From Variovorax sp. OK212 (GTDB lineage Bacteria; Pseudomonadota; Gammaproteobacteria; Burkholderiales; Burkholderiaceae_C), in NCBI RefSeq assembly GCF_900112425.1, contig NZ_FOLP01000002.1, positions 744,001 to 808,000 on the forward strand: a DNA stretch of 64,000 bases, read 5' to 3'. Numbering within the stretch: position 1 is the stretch's first letter; the number at the start of each line of letters is the position of its first letter. Position numbers and translations under genes: made by a program. Positions 46,460 through 55,534 of the stretch are shown here, piece by piece. The notes below the pieces were generated by a model. The model searched no databases, was not told the DNA's origin, and saw only the letters and a list, made by a program, of their open reading frames with translations.

Positions 46460-46930
46460 ATGACCCCTCTCGATGCCCTCGACCTTCGCCTGCTGGAGCT
46501 GATCCAGGCCGACAGCCGCGTGCCGCAAAGCGAACTCGGCGAGCGCGTGCACCTGTCGACGGCGGCCGTGAACCGGCGGCTCAAGCGCATGCGCGACGAG
46601 GGCGTGATCCAGCGCTACGGCGCGGTGCTGTCGCCGGCCGCGCTGGGCCACCCGCTCACCATCGTGGCCGAGGTCGAAACCGAGAGCGAGCAGATCGAGC
46701 TGCTCGACGCGATGAAGCGCAGCTTCAAGGACTGCCCGCAAGTGCAGCAGTGCTACTACGTGACCGGCGAGTGGGACTTCATCCTCGTCTTCGTGGTGCG
46801 CGACATGGCGCAGTACACGGCGCTCACGCGGCAGCTTTTCTTCCAGAGCAACAACGTGAAGCGCTTTCGCACGCTGGTCACCATGGACCCGGTGAAGCTC
46901 AGCCTGGACGTGCCGGTGTCCGGGGGCTGA
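46460..46930 (+). CDS. Lrp/AsnC family transcriptional regulator
   Basis: 156-aa regulator. The N-terminal HTH is DALDLRLLELIQADSRV, SELGERVHLSTAAVNRRLKRM; a RAM effector domain follows (GHPLTIVAEVETES, VQQCYYVTGEWDFILVF). The ATG at 46460 is the family start; a direct repeat of CCCTCACCTCCGCC lies just upstream. It is divergent from the amidohydrolase-dpaL pair across 107 bp and is probably its regulator. Confidence 0.9.
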   Translation: MTPLDALDLRLLELIQADSRVPQSELGERVHLSTAAVNRRLKRMRDEGVIQRYGAVLSPAALGHPLTIVAEVETESEQIELLDAMKRSFKDCPQVQQCYYVTGEWDFILVFVVRDMAQYTALTRQLFFQSNNVKRFRTLVTMDPVKLSLDVPVSGG

Positions 46931-47405
46931 ACGCCGCGCCGTGCGCCGCGGCGGACGGCATCAGCATCGAGCGCAGCAGCAGCACCACCGCGCAGACGAC
47001 CGGCGCCAACGCCAGCAGCCGGCCGGGCTCGAAGGCCAGCCCCGCCACCACGCCGACGGCGCAGCCGGCCTTGATCCAGGGCGCCACCGCGTCCCAGCCG
47101 CGGCGGTGGGTGGCCGCGAACGCGATGAGCGCCGCCCAGCCGAACAGCCCGCCGAACACCGAGACGACCCAGCTCGACAGGTAGTAGACGGTGTCCATGT
47201 CGCGAAACGCGATCGCCGTGCCCAGGCCTTGCCAGGTGTGGCGATAGCCGTCGAACAGGAAGAAGCCGGTGGCCGACGCGGCCCACCAGAAGAAGGCGTA
47301 CAGGCTCGCCATGCCGGCCAGCACGGCAAGGCAGGCGAGTGCGCGCCGGGTGATGTCGTCGAAGGGCGCGTGGTCTCGCCACGCGGCGGTGTGTCCGTTG
47401 TCCAT
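46899..47405 (-). CDS. Hypothetical membrane protein
   Basis: 168-aa protein with about four hydrophobic helices (LACLAVLAGMASLYAFFWW, SWVVSVFGGLFGWAALIAF and two near the C-terminus). No known family is recognised. The ATG at 47405 is used; a longer frame adds eight residues. It overlaps the convergent AsnC gene by 32 bases. Confidence 0.6.
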   Translation of the reverse strand: MDNGHTAAWRDHAPFDDITRRALACLAVLAGMASLYAFFWWAASATGFFLFDGYRHTWQGLGTAIAFRDMDTVYYLSSWVVSVFGGLFGWAALIAFAATHRRGWDAVAPWIKAGCAVGVVAGLAFEPGRLLALAPVVCAVVLLLRSMLMPSAAAHGAAFSPRTPARPG

Positions 47406-47529
47406 GCAGGGCTCCAAGGGTGTTCGCAATGGAGGCCGACGTTAGGGACGCCATGTGCGGTCAGCGTGAAGACAGTGTGAAATGGTGTGAGCAGATGCCA
47501 GCGCGCGGGCACTGCTGCCACTGCTGCGG

Positions 47530-47889
47530 CTACTGGAAAAGCGCGAGAAAAGCGTAGACGCCCACGATGGCCCAGTGCACCTTGCCGGCGCTGGAGGCGG
47601 ACTCCGCCGAGATGGGGTACATCTTCGCGCGCTTCCAGGCCCGGATGTTCAGCGCCACCGCGAGCACCACGCCGCTCGCGAACAACAGCGCCGAATGCAG
47701 CCCCAGCGCGCCGATCAGCGACACCACGAGGATCACGACGCCAGCCGCCCAGATGCCGCCGCCGGTACTCGCCAGCACATGCGACAGCCCGCCGCAGACC
47801 GTGCACTCGGCCGGCCCGGCGCGGCTGGACCAGCGCTTGGCGAAGTTGCCGATGCCGGGTCGTTTGCAGCGCGGGCAGGTGTGCGTCAT
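47530..47889 (-). CDS. Zinc-ribbon plus two-helix membrane protein
   Basis: 119-aa protein with an N-terminal zinc ribbon (CPRCKRPGIG, later CTVCGG), two or three hydrophobic helices (GVVILVVSLIGALGLHSALL, HWAIVGVYAFLALF). The layout resembles small DUF983-like membrane proteins but I cannot name it. The ATG at 47889 is used. No operon partner is evident. Confidence 0.55.
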   Translation of the reverse strand: MTHTCPRCKRPGIGNFAKRWSSRAGPAECTVCGGLSHVLASTGGGIWAAGVVILVVSLIGALGLHSALLFASGVVLAVALNIRAWKRAKMYPISAESASSAGKVHWAIVGVYAFLALFQ

Positions 47890-47949
47890 ATGCCGCGCAA
47901 GATAACCCGGCTTGCCTTCAGCTGGCAAATCCCGGGCGAATCCTGACCG

Positions 47950-48636
47950 TCAGCCCTCCTGCGAAATCCCCAGCTCCGCGCAGACCCGGCCCAGCAGCGC
48001 CTTCAACGACGCCACCTCGGCCTCGAGACGCGCCACGTTGGCCTTCAGCGCCGCGACTTCGCCCAGCGACACGTCGTGCGCCGCATAGGACGCATCCGAC
48101 GAGTTGCTGCCCGGCCCCGCGACCTCTTCCGCCGGCGCGCCGCTCAACAGGTGCGCCCAGCGGCTTTCGCGCGCGCCGGGCAACCGGGCCAGCTTCACCA
48201 CCAGCGCACCGGCCTGGCGCTCGGCGAGTTCGTTGAGGAAACCCTCGACCGACGAGATGTCGGCGAAGTTGTGCATGCGGTCGCAGGCGATGCGCAGCTC
48301 GCCGGCCGTCTGCGGGCCGCGCAGCATCAGCACGGTGAGCAGGATGACCGACTGCGACGGGATGCGCAGCACGCGGTCGATGTTGTGCTCGTAGCGAAAG
48401 GCGCGCCCGCCGCTGGTCTCGGCGACCAGGCTGTAGCCCTTCAGGCTGTCGATGGTGGCCTGCACCTGCGACTCGGTGAGCTCCAGCACCGGGTTGCGGC
48501 TGGTCTTCTGGTTGCAGCCCGACACCAGCGAATTGAGCGTCAGCGGGTAGCTGTCGGGCACGGTGCGCTGCTTTTCGGCGAGCACGCCGAGAACGCGGGT
48601 TTCGACAAGGGACAGGACAGGCAACGGTGTGGACAT
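47950..48636 (-). CDS. YceH family protein (DUF480)
   Basis: 228-aa protein of the UPF0502/YceH family with two winged-helix repeats. Motifs are LVETRVLGVLAEKQRTVPD, YPLTLNSLVSGCNQKTSRNP, VLMLRGPQTAGELR. The C-terminus is a short coiled coil (VARLEAEVASLKALLG). Function is unknown. Confidence 0.88.
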   Translation of the reverse strand: MSTPLPVLSLVETRVLGVLAEKQRTVPDSYPLTLNSLVSGCNQKTSRNPVLELTESQVQATIDSLKGYSLVAETSGGRAFRYEHNIDRVLRIPSQSVILLTVLMLRGPQTAGELRIACDRMHNFADISSVEGFLNELAERQAGALVVKLARLPGARESRWAHLLSGAPAEEVAGPGSNSSDASYAAHDVSLGEVAALKANVARLEAEVASLKALLGRVCAELGISQEG

Positions 48637-48689
48637 GGCTCGATTCGGGAACAGATCAAGGATGAAGACGCGGGAAACGGGCGCCGCGA

Positions 48690-49421
48690 TCAGGGCGGCG
48701 CAACGCCGAGCATAGGCCCCAGCTCGCGCACGAAGTCGCTGCGGCCCAGCGCCGTCGAATGCAGGGCCGACACGGTGCCGTCGAGGTAGAGCGCATCGCG
48801 GCAGTGGAGCACGTCGCGAAAGTACAGCGCGAACTCGTGGAAGTTCACCGGCGTCTCGCTCAGCACGAAGACCGCCGTGTGGCCCTCCACGCCGACGCAG
48901 ACGCCGTTGCGGATCTTGCGCGACGCGGAGTGCGGAATGAAGGCCGGGTGCACCACGCCGTGGCGCAGCAGCAGTGGGCCCGACTGCGTGGCCAGGCGCA
49001 CGCCCGCGGCCAGCGCCGGGTACTCCGACGACTCGACCACGCGCGCCCCGGCGTCCGACACGAGGAACACGCCGTTGGGCTTCAAAAAGAAATTGCCCGC
49101 GCCGTCGGCCAGGTTGAGCGGCGCTTCCTCGCGGCCCTCGCGCACCAGCAGGCCCACCGGCGAGAAGTCCTCGTGGTACATGCCGGCGTTCACCGCGAAG
49201 CTCAGCTGGCGGTGGCGCTCCTTGAGCCAGGCGTCGAGCCGGTCGAAGCGCTTGAAGGGCTCGCCCGCGTCGTCGCGCAGGAACAGCTCGAGCCGTTCGG
49301 TGCGCAGGTCGATCTTCACGACGGTGAAGCGCGGGTCGGCCGACGCCGGTGCGGCCGGTGCGGCCAGCGCCGCGAGCAGCCAGGCGCCCAGGAACAGAAC
49401 ACGCAGCAGGCGCTTCTTCAT
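48690..49421 (-). CDS. Phosphodiester glycosidase family exoprotein (DUF2233/NAGPA)
   Basis: 243-aa secreted protein with a signal peptide (MKKRLLRVLFLGAWLLAALA). The NAGPA-type core shows FAVNAGMYHEDFSPVGLLV, NGVFLV, LATQSGPLLL and CRDALYLDGTVSAL. It is compact, as in the smaller DUF2233 members. Family members cleave phosphodiester-linked sugars; its target is unknown. The start MKK is at 49421. Confidence 0.8.
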   Translation of the reverse strand: MKKRLLRVLFLGAWLLAALAAPAAPASADPRFTVVKIDLRTERLELFLRDDAGEPFKRFDRLDAWLKERHRQLSFAVNAGMYHEDFSPVGLLVREGREEAPLNLADGAGNFFLKPNGVFLVSDAGARVVESSEYPALAAGVRLATQSGPLLLRHGVVHPAFIPHSASRKIRNGVCVGVEGHTAVFVLSETPVNFHEFALYFRDVLHCRDALYLDGTVSALHSTALGRSDFVRELGPMLGVAPP

Positions 49422-49452
49422 GCGGCTCCCGCAGCCCGTGCGCCCGGACGGA

Positions 49453-50484
49453 TCAGCCGCCGTTGATGCGGCTGACCAGCGCCTTCGTGAACGCCGCCGT
49501 GCCGGCCGTGCCGCCCAGGTCGCCCGTGCGCACCTTGTCGATGTTCAGCGTCTCGTCGATGGCCGTGCGCAGGCGCGTGGCCAGCTCGGGCAGCCGGACG
49601 TGGTCGAGCATGAGCGCGGCGGCCAGCAGCAGCGCGGTGGGGTTGGCGATGCCCTTGCCCGCGATGTCGGGCGCGGAGCCGTGCACGGCCTCGAAGATCG
49701 CCGCGTCGGCACCGATGTTGGCGCCCGGCGCCATGCCCAGGCCGCCGACCAGCCCGGCCACCAGGTCGGACAGGATGTCGCCGAACAGGTTGGTGGTGAC
49801 CAGCATGTCGAACTGCCAGGGGTTGAGCACCAGCTTCATCGCGCAGGCGTCGATGATGACCGTGTCGAGCTCGAACTTGCCCTTGTACTTCTTCTCGTAC
49901 AGGTCCAGGCCGGTCTCCAGGAAGATGCCCGTGAGCGCCTTCATGATGTTGGCCTTGTGCACGATGGTGACCTTCTTGCGGCCCGTGGCCACGGCCGTCT
50001 CGAAGGCGTACTCCAGCAGGCGGCGGCTGCCCTGGCGGGTGTTGATGCCTGTGGCCATGGCCACGGCATGCGGGTCGCCGTCGATCGGCACGTAGTGCTC
50101 GTGGCCGATGTACAGGCCCTCGAGGTTCTCGCGCACGACCACCAGGTCGATCTTGTCGAAGCGCCCGCCCGGAACGATGGTGCGCGCGGGGCGCAGGTTG
50201 GCGTACAGCTGGAACTCCTCGCGCAGCCGCACGTTCGACGAGCGGTAGCCGCCGCCCGACGGCGTTTCCAGCGGGCCTTTCAGGGCCAGGCGGGTGCGGC
50301 GGATGCTGTCCAGCGTAGCCACGGGCAGCGGGTCGCCGGCGGCCACCACGCCGCCGAGGCCGGCGATCTGGCGGTCCCACTCGAACGGCGCCTTCAGCGC
50401 GTCGAGCGCGGCCAGCGTGGCGTCGACGATTTCCGGGCCGATGCCATCACCGGGGATCAGGGTTGCGGGAATGGGAGTGGTCAT
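49453..50484 (-). CDS. Isocitrate/isopropylmalate dehydrogenase family protein
   Basis: 343-aa beta-decarboxylating dehydrogenase. It has LIPGDGIGPEI at the N-terminus, substrate-phase motifs RENLEGLYIGHEH and KANIMKALTGIF, and the metal-binding TTNLFGDILSDL. The closest style is NAD-dependent isocitrate dehydrogenase rather than LeuB. GVVAAGDPLP follows the first strand. The ATG at 50484 (MTTPIPATLIPGDG) is chosen. Substrate is inferred only from the family. Confidence 0.83.
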   Translation of the reverse strand: MTTPIPATLIPGDGIGPEIVDATLAALDALKAPFEWDRQIAGLGGVVAAGDPLPVATLDSIRRTRLALKGPLETPSGGGYRSSNVRLREEFQLYANLRPARTIVPGGRFDKIDLVVVRENLEGLYIGHEHYVPIDGDPHAVAMATGINTRQGSRRLLEYAFETAVATGRKKVTIVHKANIMKALTGIFLETGLDLYEKKYKGKFELDTVIIDACAMKLVLNPWQFDMLVTTNLFGDILSDLVAGLVGGLGMAPGANIGADAAIFEAVHGSAPDIAGKGIANPTALLLAAALMLDHVRLPELATRLRTAIDETLNIDKVRTGDLGGTAGTAAFTKALVSRINGG

Positions 50485-50573
50485 CGGCGGCGTCTCGCGT
50501 TGTGTATCGGGGGCTGGAGCATACGTCGCGCACAAGACACCCTGCGCTCGCGTGGGTCACTTTTCAGGGCCCT

Positions 50574-51218
50574 TCATTCGTGGCCGGGCAATTCCTGGTC
50601 GAGCAGCGCCGTACGGCCCACGACGCGGCCCGGCGCCAGCAATGCGCCGGGCGCAATCACCGCGTTCGCACCGATGCGCACGCCGTCGCCCATCAGCGCG
50701 CCGAATTTCTCGCAGCCGGTCGGCTGCAATGCGCCGCCCCCCGCGCCTGTCCCGCTGCGCACGAAGATCTGCTTGTCCGCGCGCTCGTTGCGGTGGTTGC
50801 AGACGATGCTGCCGGCCTCCATGTTGACGCCCGCGCCCAGCACCGAGTCGCCGACGAAGTTGAAGTGCGCGAGCGCCGTGCCCGCGAACACGAAGGACGA
50901 TTTCAGCTCCACGCCGGGGCCGATGCTGCAGCGCGCGTCCACCCAGTTGCCGCCGCGCAGGTAGGCGCCGGCCGCCACGAAACAGCCGGGCCCGAGGATC
51001 AGCGGGCCCTTGAGCACCGCGCCGGGCTCGACGCGGGCGCTGCGGTGCACGGCCACTTCGCCGTCGATGGCGTAGTCGGCCGGCAGCGCGGCCAGCAGTT
51101 CGCGCACGATCTCGGGCGCGCGCGGCGGGAGCTCCCAGGGCAGCGAGGCGGCCCACGGTGCGAGCGGCGACGAGGCGATTCCCGCAATGTAGGCATGGAG
51201 GTCGATGGCATGCGGCAT
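50574..51218 (-). CDS. Left-handed beta-helix (hexapeptide repeat) protein
   Basis: 214-aa protein with hexapeptide repeats ([50 protein letters not shown]). It looks like the C-terminal half of GlmU-like proteins without the nucleotidyltransferase domain. An acetyltransferase role is possible but a catalytic His is not obvious. The ATG at 51218 is used. It is divergent from metG across 101 bp. Confidence 0.7.
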   Translation of the reverse strand: MPHAIDLHAYIAGIASSPLAPWAASLPWELPPRAPEIVRELLAALPADYAIDGEVAVHRSARVEPGAVLKGPLILGPGCFVAAGAYLRGGNWVDARCSIGPGVELKSSFVFAGTALAHFNFVGDSVLGAGVNMEAGSIVCNHRNERADKQIFVRSGTGAGGGALQPTGCEKFGALMGDGVRIGANAVIAPGALLAPGRVVGRTALLDQELPGHE

Positions 51219-51319
51219 GGGGGCGATGCTGCCATCAAACCCACGCCGTAACCTGGCCACCTGACGGGCCACCTAAAATGCCCGGTTCCGTCAGACCACT
51301 CCCGAAAGCGCCCTCCCCG

Positions 51320-53416
51320 ATGTCCGCCCCGCGCAAGCTCTTCGTTACCACCGCCCTGCCGTACGCCAACGGCAAGTTCCATATCGGCCACATGATGGAG
51401 TACATCCAGGCCGACATCTGGGTGCGGAACCAGCGAATGAATGGTGCGGAGGTCAACTTCGTCTGCGCCGACGACGCCCACGGCGCGGCCATCACCATCG
51501 CCGCCGACAAGGCCGGCGTGACGCCGCAGGCCTTCGTGGCCGAGATTGCCGCGGGCCGCAAGCCCTACCTGGACGGCTACTTCATCTCGTTCGACAACTG
51601 GCACTCGACCGACGCGCCCGAGAACCACCAGCTGGCGCAGGACATCTACCGCGACCTGCGCGCCGCCGGCCTCATCAGCACGAAGAGCGTGGAGCAGTTC
51701 TACGACCCCGAAAAGGGCATGTTCCTGGCCGACCGCTTCATCAAGGGCGAATGCCCGAACTGCCACGCCAAGGACCAGTACGGCGACAACTGCGAGGTGT
51801 GCGGCGCCGTGTACGCGCCCACCGAGCTGATCAACCCCTACTCGGCCCTGTCGGGCGCCAAGCCCGAGCTGCGCAGCTCGGACCACTTCTTCTTCAAGCT
51901 GTCGGACCCGCGCTGCGAGGCCTACCTGAAGGAATGGACCGCCGCCCCCGGCCACGTTCAGAGCGAAGTGCAGAACAAGATCCGCGAATGGCTCTACAAG
52001 GACGACGAGGGCAAGGGCGGCCTCGGCGACTGGGACATCAGCCGCGATGCGCCCTACTTCGGCATCGAGATCCCCGATGCGCCGGGCAAGTACTTCTACG
52101 TGTGGCTGGACGCGCCCGTGGGCTACCTGGCGTCGCTGAAGAACCTGCTGGACAAGCGCTGCATCGAGCTGGGCGGCGACGGCATCTCGTACACCGAGTA
52201 CATGGCCGACCCCGACCTGGAGCAGGTGCACTTCATCGGAAAGGACATCATCACCTTCCACACGCTGTTCTGGCCCGCCATGCTGCATTTCAGCGGCCGC
52301 AAGGCGCCCGACGCCGTGTACGTGCACGGCCACCTCACGGTGAGCGGCGAGAAGATGAGCAAGAGCCGCGGCACCGGCATCGACCCGCTCAAGTACCTGT
52401 CGATCGGTCTCGACCCCGAGTGGCTGCGCTACTACATCGCCGCCAAGCTCAACGGCCGCAACGAGGACATCGACTTCAACCCCGAGGACTTCGTTGCGCG
52501 CGTCAACAGCGACCTCGTGGGCAAGTACATCAACATCGCCAGCCGCGCGGCGGGCTTCATCGGCAAGCGCTTCGAAGGCAAGCTGGGCGAGGTGTCGGCC
52601 GACGGCAACGCGCTGCTGTTCGCGCTGCGCGACGCCGCGCCGCAGATCCACTCGCTGTACGACGGCCGCGACTACGCCCGCGCGCTGCGCGAGGTGATGG
52701 CGCTGGCCGACAAGGTGAACGAGTACGTCGACCAGAACAAGCCCTGGGAGCTGGCCAAGAAGGAAGGCGCCGAGGCGCGGCTGCACGACGTGTGCACCGT
52801 GTGCATCGAGGCCTTCCGCCTGCTCACGCTGTACCTGAAGCCGGTGCTGCCGGCGCTGGCGGTGAACGTCGAGGCCTTCCTGAAGATCGCCCCGCTGGTC
52901 TGGGGCGACGCGGCGCAGCCACTGCCCGTGGGCCACGCGATCGGCGACTACAAGCACCTGATGCAGCGCGCCGATGCCAAGCTGGTCGACAAGCTGTTCG
53001 ATGCGCCCGAGCCCGCCGCGGCGCCTGCTGCCGCCGTGCAAGCCCAGGCGCTGCCGGGCGGTGAAGCCATCGCGCCCACCATCACCATCGACGACTTCGC
53101 CAAGATCGACCTGCGCATCGCAAAGATCGTGGCCTGCGAGAAGGTCGAGGGCTCGACCAAGCTGCTGCGCCTGACGCTCGACGCGGGTGAAGGCAAGACC
53201 CGGAACGTGTTCAGCGGCATCGCCTCCGCCTACCAGCCCGAGCAGCTCGTGGGCAAGCTCACCGTGCTGGTCGCCAACCTCGCGCCGCGCAAGATGAAGT
53301 TCGGCGTGAGCGAAGGCATGGTGCTGGCCGCCAGCCATGGCGACGAGAAGGCGCACCCCGGCATCCACGTGCTCGAACCCACGCCGGGCGCCACGCCGGG
53401 CATGCGCGTTCGCTGA
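51320..53416 (+). CDS. metG: Methionyl-tRNA synthetase
   Basis: 698-aa class Ia aminoacyl-tRNA synthetase. The HIGH motif is [19 protein letters not shown] is in [11 protein letters not shown], and the zinc knuckle [18 protein letters not shown] has four Cys. The C-terminal 110 residues form an EMAP-II-like tRNA-binding and dimerisation domain ([20 protein letters not shown]). ATG at 51320 ([18 protein letters not shown]) is the family start. Confidence 0.97.
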   Translation: MSAPRKLFVTTALPYANGKFHIGHMMEYIQADIWVRNQRMNGAEVNFVCADDAHGAAITIAADKAGVTPQAFVAEIAAGRKPYLDGYFISFDNWHSTDAPENHQLAQDIYRDLRAAGLISTKSVEQFYDPEKGMFLADRFIKGECPNCHAKDQYGDNCEVCGAVYAPTELINPYSALSGAKPELRSSDHFFFKLSDPRCEAYLKEWTAAPGHVQSEVQNKIREWLYKDDEGKGGLGDWDISRDAPYFGIEIPDAPGKYFYVWLDAPVGYLASLKNLLDKRCIELGGDGISYTEYMADPDLEQVHFIGKDIITFHTLFWPAMLHFSGRKAPDAVYVHGHLTVSGEKMSKSRGTGIDPLKYLSIGLDPEWLRYYIAAKLNGRNEDIDFNPEDFVARVNSDLVGKYINIASRAAGFIGKRFEGKLGEVSADGNALLFALRDAAPQIHSLYDGRDYARALREVMALADKVNEYVDQNKPWELAKKEGAEARLHDVCTVCIEAFRLLTLYLKPVLPALAVNVEAFLKIAPLVWGDAAQPLPVGHAIGDYKHLMQRADAKLVDKLFDAPEPAAAPAAAVQAQALPGGEAIAPTITIDDFAKIDLRIAKIVACEKVEGSTKLLRLTLDAGEGKTRNVFSGIASAYQPEQLVGKLTVLVANLAPRKMKFGVSEGMVLAASHGDEKAHPGIHVLEPTPGATPGMRVR

Positions 53417-53432
53417 CCTGCAAGGACACGCC

Positions 53433-53645
53433 ATGACCGCTCTGCGCCGCGCCCTTCTGCTGCTTTGCCTGCCCGCCGTGTCGGTGCTCTCGAGCGGTTG
53501 CGCGGTCGTGACCGTGGCCAGCACCGCGGTGAGCGTGGGCGCCGGCGCGGTCGGGCTGGCGGCGGACGCGGCCATCGGCACCGCGCGCATCGCCGGCAAG
53601 GCGGTGGGCGCGGCGGCCGACGCGGTGATTCCCGACAGCCAATAA
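53433..53645 (+). CDS. Small Ala/Gly/Val-rich lipoprotein
   Basis: 70-aa predicted lipoprotein. Signal peptide (MTALRRALLLLCLPAVSVLS) is followed by the lipobox SSGC. The mature part is a small hydrophobic Ala/Val/Gly repeat (VASTAVSVGAGAVGLAADA), as in the NF038104 type of proteobacterial lipoproteins. It starts 16 bp after metG and is probably cotranscribed. Function is unknown. Confidence 0.7.
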   Translation: MTALRRALLLLCLPAVSVLSSGCAVVTVASTAVSVGAGAVGLAADAAIGTARIAGKAVGAAADAVIPDSQ

Positions 53646-53673
53646 ACCGCAGGCGCGCGCCGGCCCGGCGCCT

Positions 53674-55398
53674 TCAGTCCGCCAGGCCCAGGCGCGCGAG
53701 GTGCGGCGGCGTGTGCTGCGCCTTTTCCTTCCGCACGAAAGCCGAGCGCAGGCCCGCATGCGGCTCGCGCGCGTCGAAGAAATTGCGGCGCATGTGCGAC
53801 AGCTCTTCATCCCGGTAACGCTGCAGCGGCTTCACCGCCTCGTCCTGTTCGCGCGCGGCCTGCTTGCGCGCGATGCGCTCGGCCAGGTCCGGCGCGGCCG
53901 CCAGCTCCGCGGCCAGCCGCGCGACTTCGTCGCCGAACTCCTGCGGTGCCGCCTGCAGCACCCGCTGCGCCATGCCGAGCTGCACCGCGCGCCGCGCGCT
54001 CACGGGCAGCGCCGCCTGCGTGAGGCGCTGCGCCTCGGCCGCGCCCACGCGGCGCGGCAGCGTGAAGGTCCAGTATTCGGAGCCGTGCAGCCCCATCAGC
54101 GCGTAGTGCGGGTTGAGCACGGCGCCGTCGCGGCACCACACCTCGTCGGCCGCCAGCGCGAGCATCACGCCGCCGGCCGCCGCGTTGCCGCCCAGCGCCG
54201 CCACGGTGAGCCGGTCGGTGGTGGTGAGCACGGCCTCGACGAGGTCGTTCATCGCATGGATGTTGGCCCACGACTCCTCCGCCGGATCGTCGGCGGCCTC
54301 GATCACGTTGAGGTGGATGCCGTTGGAGAAGAAGTCGCGCAGGCCGCCCAGCACCAGCACGGCGGTCGGCCGGGTCAGCGCGAAGCGGTAGGCCTTCAGC
54401 AGCCGCCGGCATTGCACGGTGCTCATGGCGCCGCCGGGAAACGAGAAGTTCAGCGTGCCGACCGCGCCGTGCTCGCTGTAGCGCATCTCGGTCCAGGTGC
54501 GGCGCGTGTCGGGCAATTGCAGCGGCGCGGGCACCTCGGGCACGCTGGCGCGCAGCAGGTCGCCCAGTGCCTGCACGGCCGGCAGCTTGTAGCTGGGCCA
54601 CAGCGAGCCGGCGCCGGCGCCGGGTTCGCGCCAGGGGCTCAGCTGCGGGATCCACACCGCGCCGTCGACGGTGGCACGGCAGACGGCGCCGGCGCGGGTG
54701 GCGATCAGCTCGCCGGGCGGGCCGCGCAGCTCGTCCTCGGGGTGGCCGCCGTGCAGGTACCACGGCATGCCCAGCAGTTCGTCGCGCACGCCGGGCTGCG
54801 AGTCGGCCGCGCGCAACTGGCGCAGCACCGCCTCGGTGGTGTCGGCGGCCCAGTCGATGCGCCGCTGCGCCTGCTTCATGAAAGGCCGCCAGCCCGCGGC
54901 CAGGTCGGTGGCCGCCTGCGGTTGCGGCTTGTACTTGCCCGAGGCGAAGCGCTCCACGGCGAGCAGCACCGCATCGACGGCGGCATCGGCCACCTCGCCG
55001 CGGTAGAGGTCGCTCTTGCCGGCCAGCGGCGGCACCTTCAGCGGCGACCACGCCCAGACGTCGCCCGCGTCCATCCCGGCCACGGCCTCGAGCACGGTGA
55101 CGCCCCAGCTCTGCGCGCCAGCCTGCAGCGCCCAGTCGAGCGACGATGCTCCGCGGTCGCCCGGCGGGCCGGGATGCACGATGAGGCAGGTGCGCGCGCG
55201 CCACACGTCCTCGGGGATCGCGGTGGTCAGCATCGGCGCCACGAGCAGTTGCGGATCGTGCCGGCGCACGGCCTCGCGCAAGGCATCGTCGTTGCCGAGG
55301 GCCAGCGTCACGCCCGCGGTGTGGCCGCGGTCGAGAAGCTCGGCGAGCACCCGTTGCGTCAGGCTGTTGAACGCGCTTGCGACAAGCAGGATGTGCAT
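53674..55398 (-). CDS. hoxX: HoxX-like protein: formyl-transferase plus enoyl-CoA hydratase-like domains
   Basis: 574-aa two-domain protein. Residues about 1-270 resemble formyl-THF transferases and hydrolases (MHILLVASAFNSLTQRVLAE, VHPGPPGDRG). From about 320 it resembles crotonases (GLRDFFSNGIHLNVIEAADD, ALGGNAAAGGVMLALAADEV). This architecture is HoxX, which in O2-tolerant [NiFe]-hydrogenase maturation makes the active-site CO ligand from formyl-THF. No hydrogenase gene is present in the window. It starts at 55398 and lies behind a promoter-like region with two TTGACATT repeats. Confidence 0.9.
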   Translation of the reverse strand: MHILLVASAFNSLTQRVLAELLDRGHTAGVTLALGNDDALREAVRRHDPQLLVAPMLTTAIPEDVWRARTCLIVHPGPPGDRGASSLDWALQAGAQSWGVTVLEAVAGMDAGDVWAWSPLKVPPLAGKSDLYRGEVADAAVDAVLLAVERFASGKYKPQPQAATDLAAGWRPFMKQAQRRIDWAADTTEAVLRQLRAADSQPGVRDELLGMPWYLHGGHPEDELRGPPGELIATRAGAVCRATVDGAVWIPQLSPWREPGAGAGSLWPSYKLPAVQALGDLLRASVPEVPAPLQLPDTRRTWTEMRYSEHGAVGTLNFSFPGGAMSTVQCRRLLKAYRFALTRPTAVLVLGGLRDFFSNGIHLNVIEAADDPAEESWANIHAMNDLVEAVLTTTDRLTVAALGGNAAAGGVMLALAADEVWCRDGAVLNPHYALMGLHGSEYWTFTLPRRVGAAEAQRLTQAALPVSARRAVQLGMAQRVLQAAPQEFGDEVARLAAELAAAPDLAERIARKQAAREQDEAVKPLQRYRDEELSHMRRNFFDAREPHAGLRSAFVRKEKAQHTPPHLARLGLAD

Positions 55399-55425
55399 CG
55401 GACGCCCTCGTCATGTTGGTGTCTA

Positions 55426-55443
55426 AATGTCAACCAATGTCAA
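55426..55443 (-). promoter_or_regulatory. Two TTGACATT direct repeats upstream of hoxX
   Basis: AATGTCAA occurs at 55426-55433 and 55436-55443 (TTGACATT on the minus strand), spaced by exactly 10 bp, one helical turn. Each includes TTGACA, a sigma-70 -35 box, about 30 bases upstream of the hoxX ATG. Helically phased direct repeats are typical of activator sites, so a regulated promoter is likely. Confidence 0.45.
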
Positions 55444-55534
55444 AAATGTATCTGGATCCTTTGCATGGGATAAGTCGACCGAAAGTCCTCACCGGGCTGG
55501 AACGCCGTTCCACGCGACCATCTCACCCCGCCGT

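Noticed and set aside
53674..55398. hoxX as part of a hydrogenase operon
   Set aside because: Neighbours are metG with a small lipoprotein on one side and a catabolic operon on the other; no hydrogenase or hyp gene is visible in the window.
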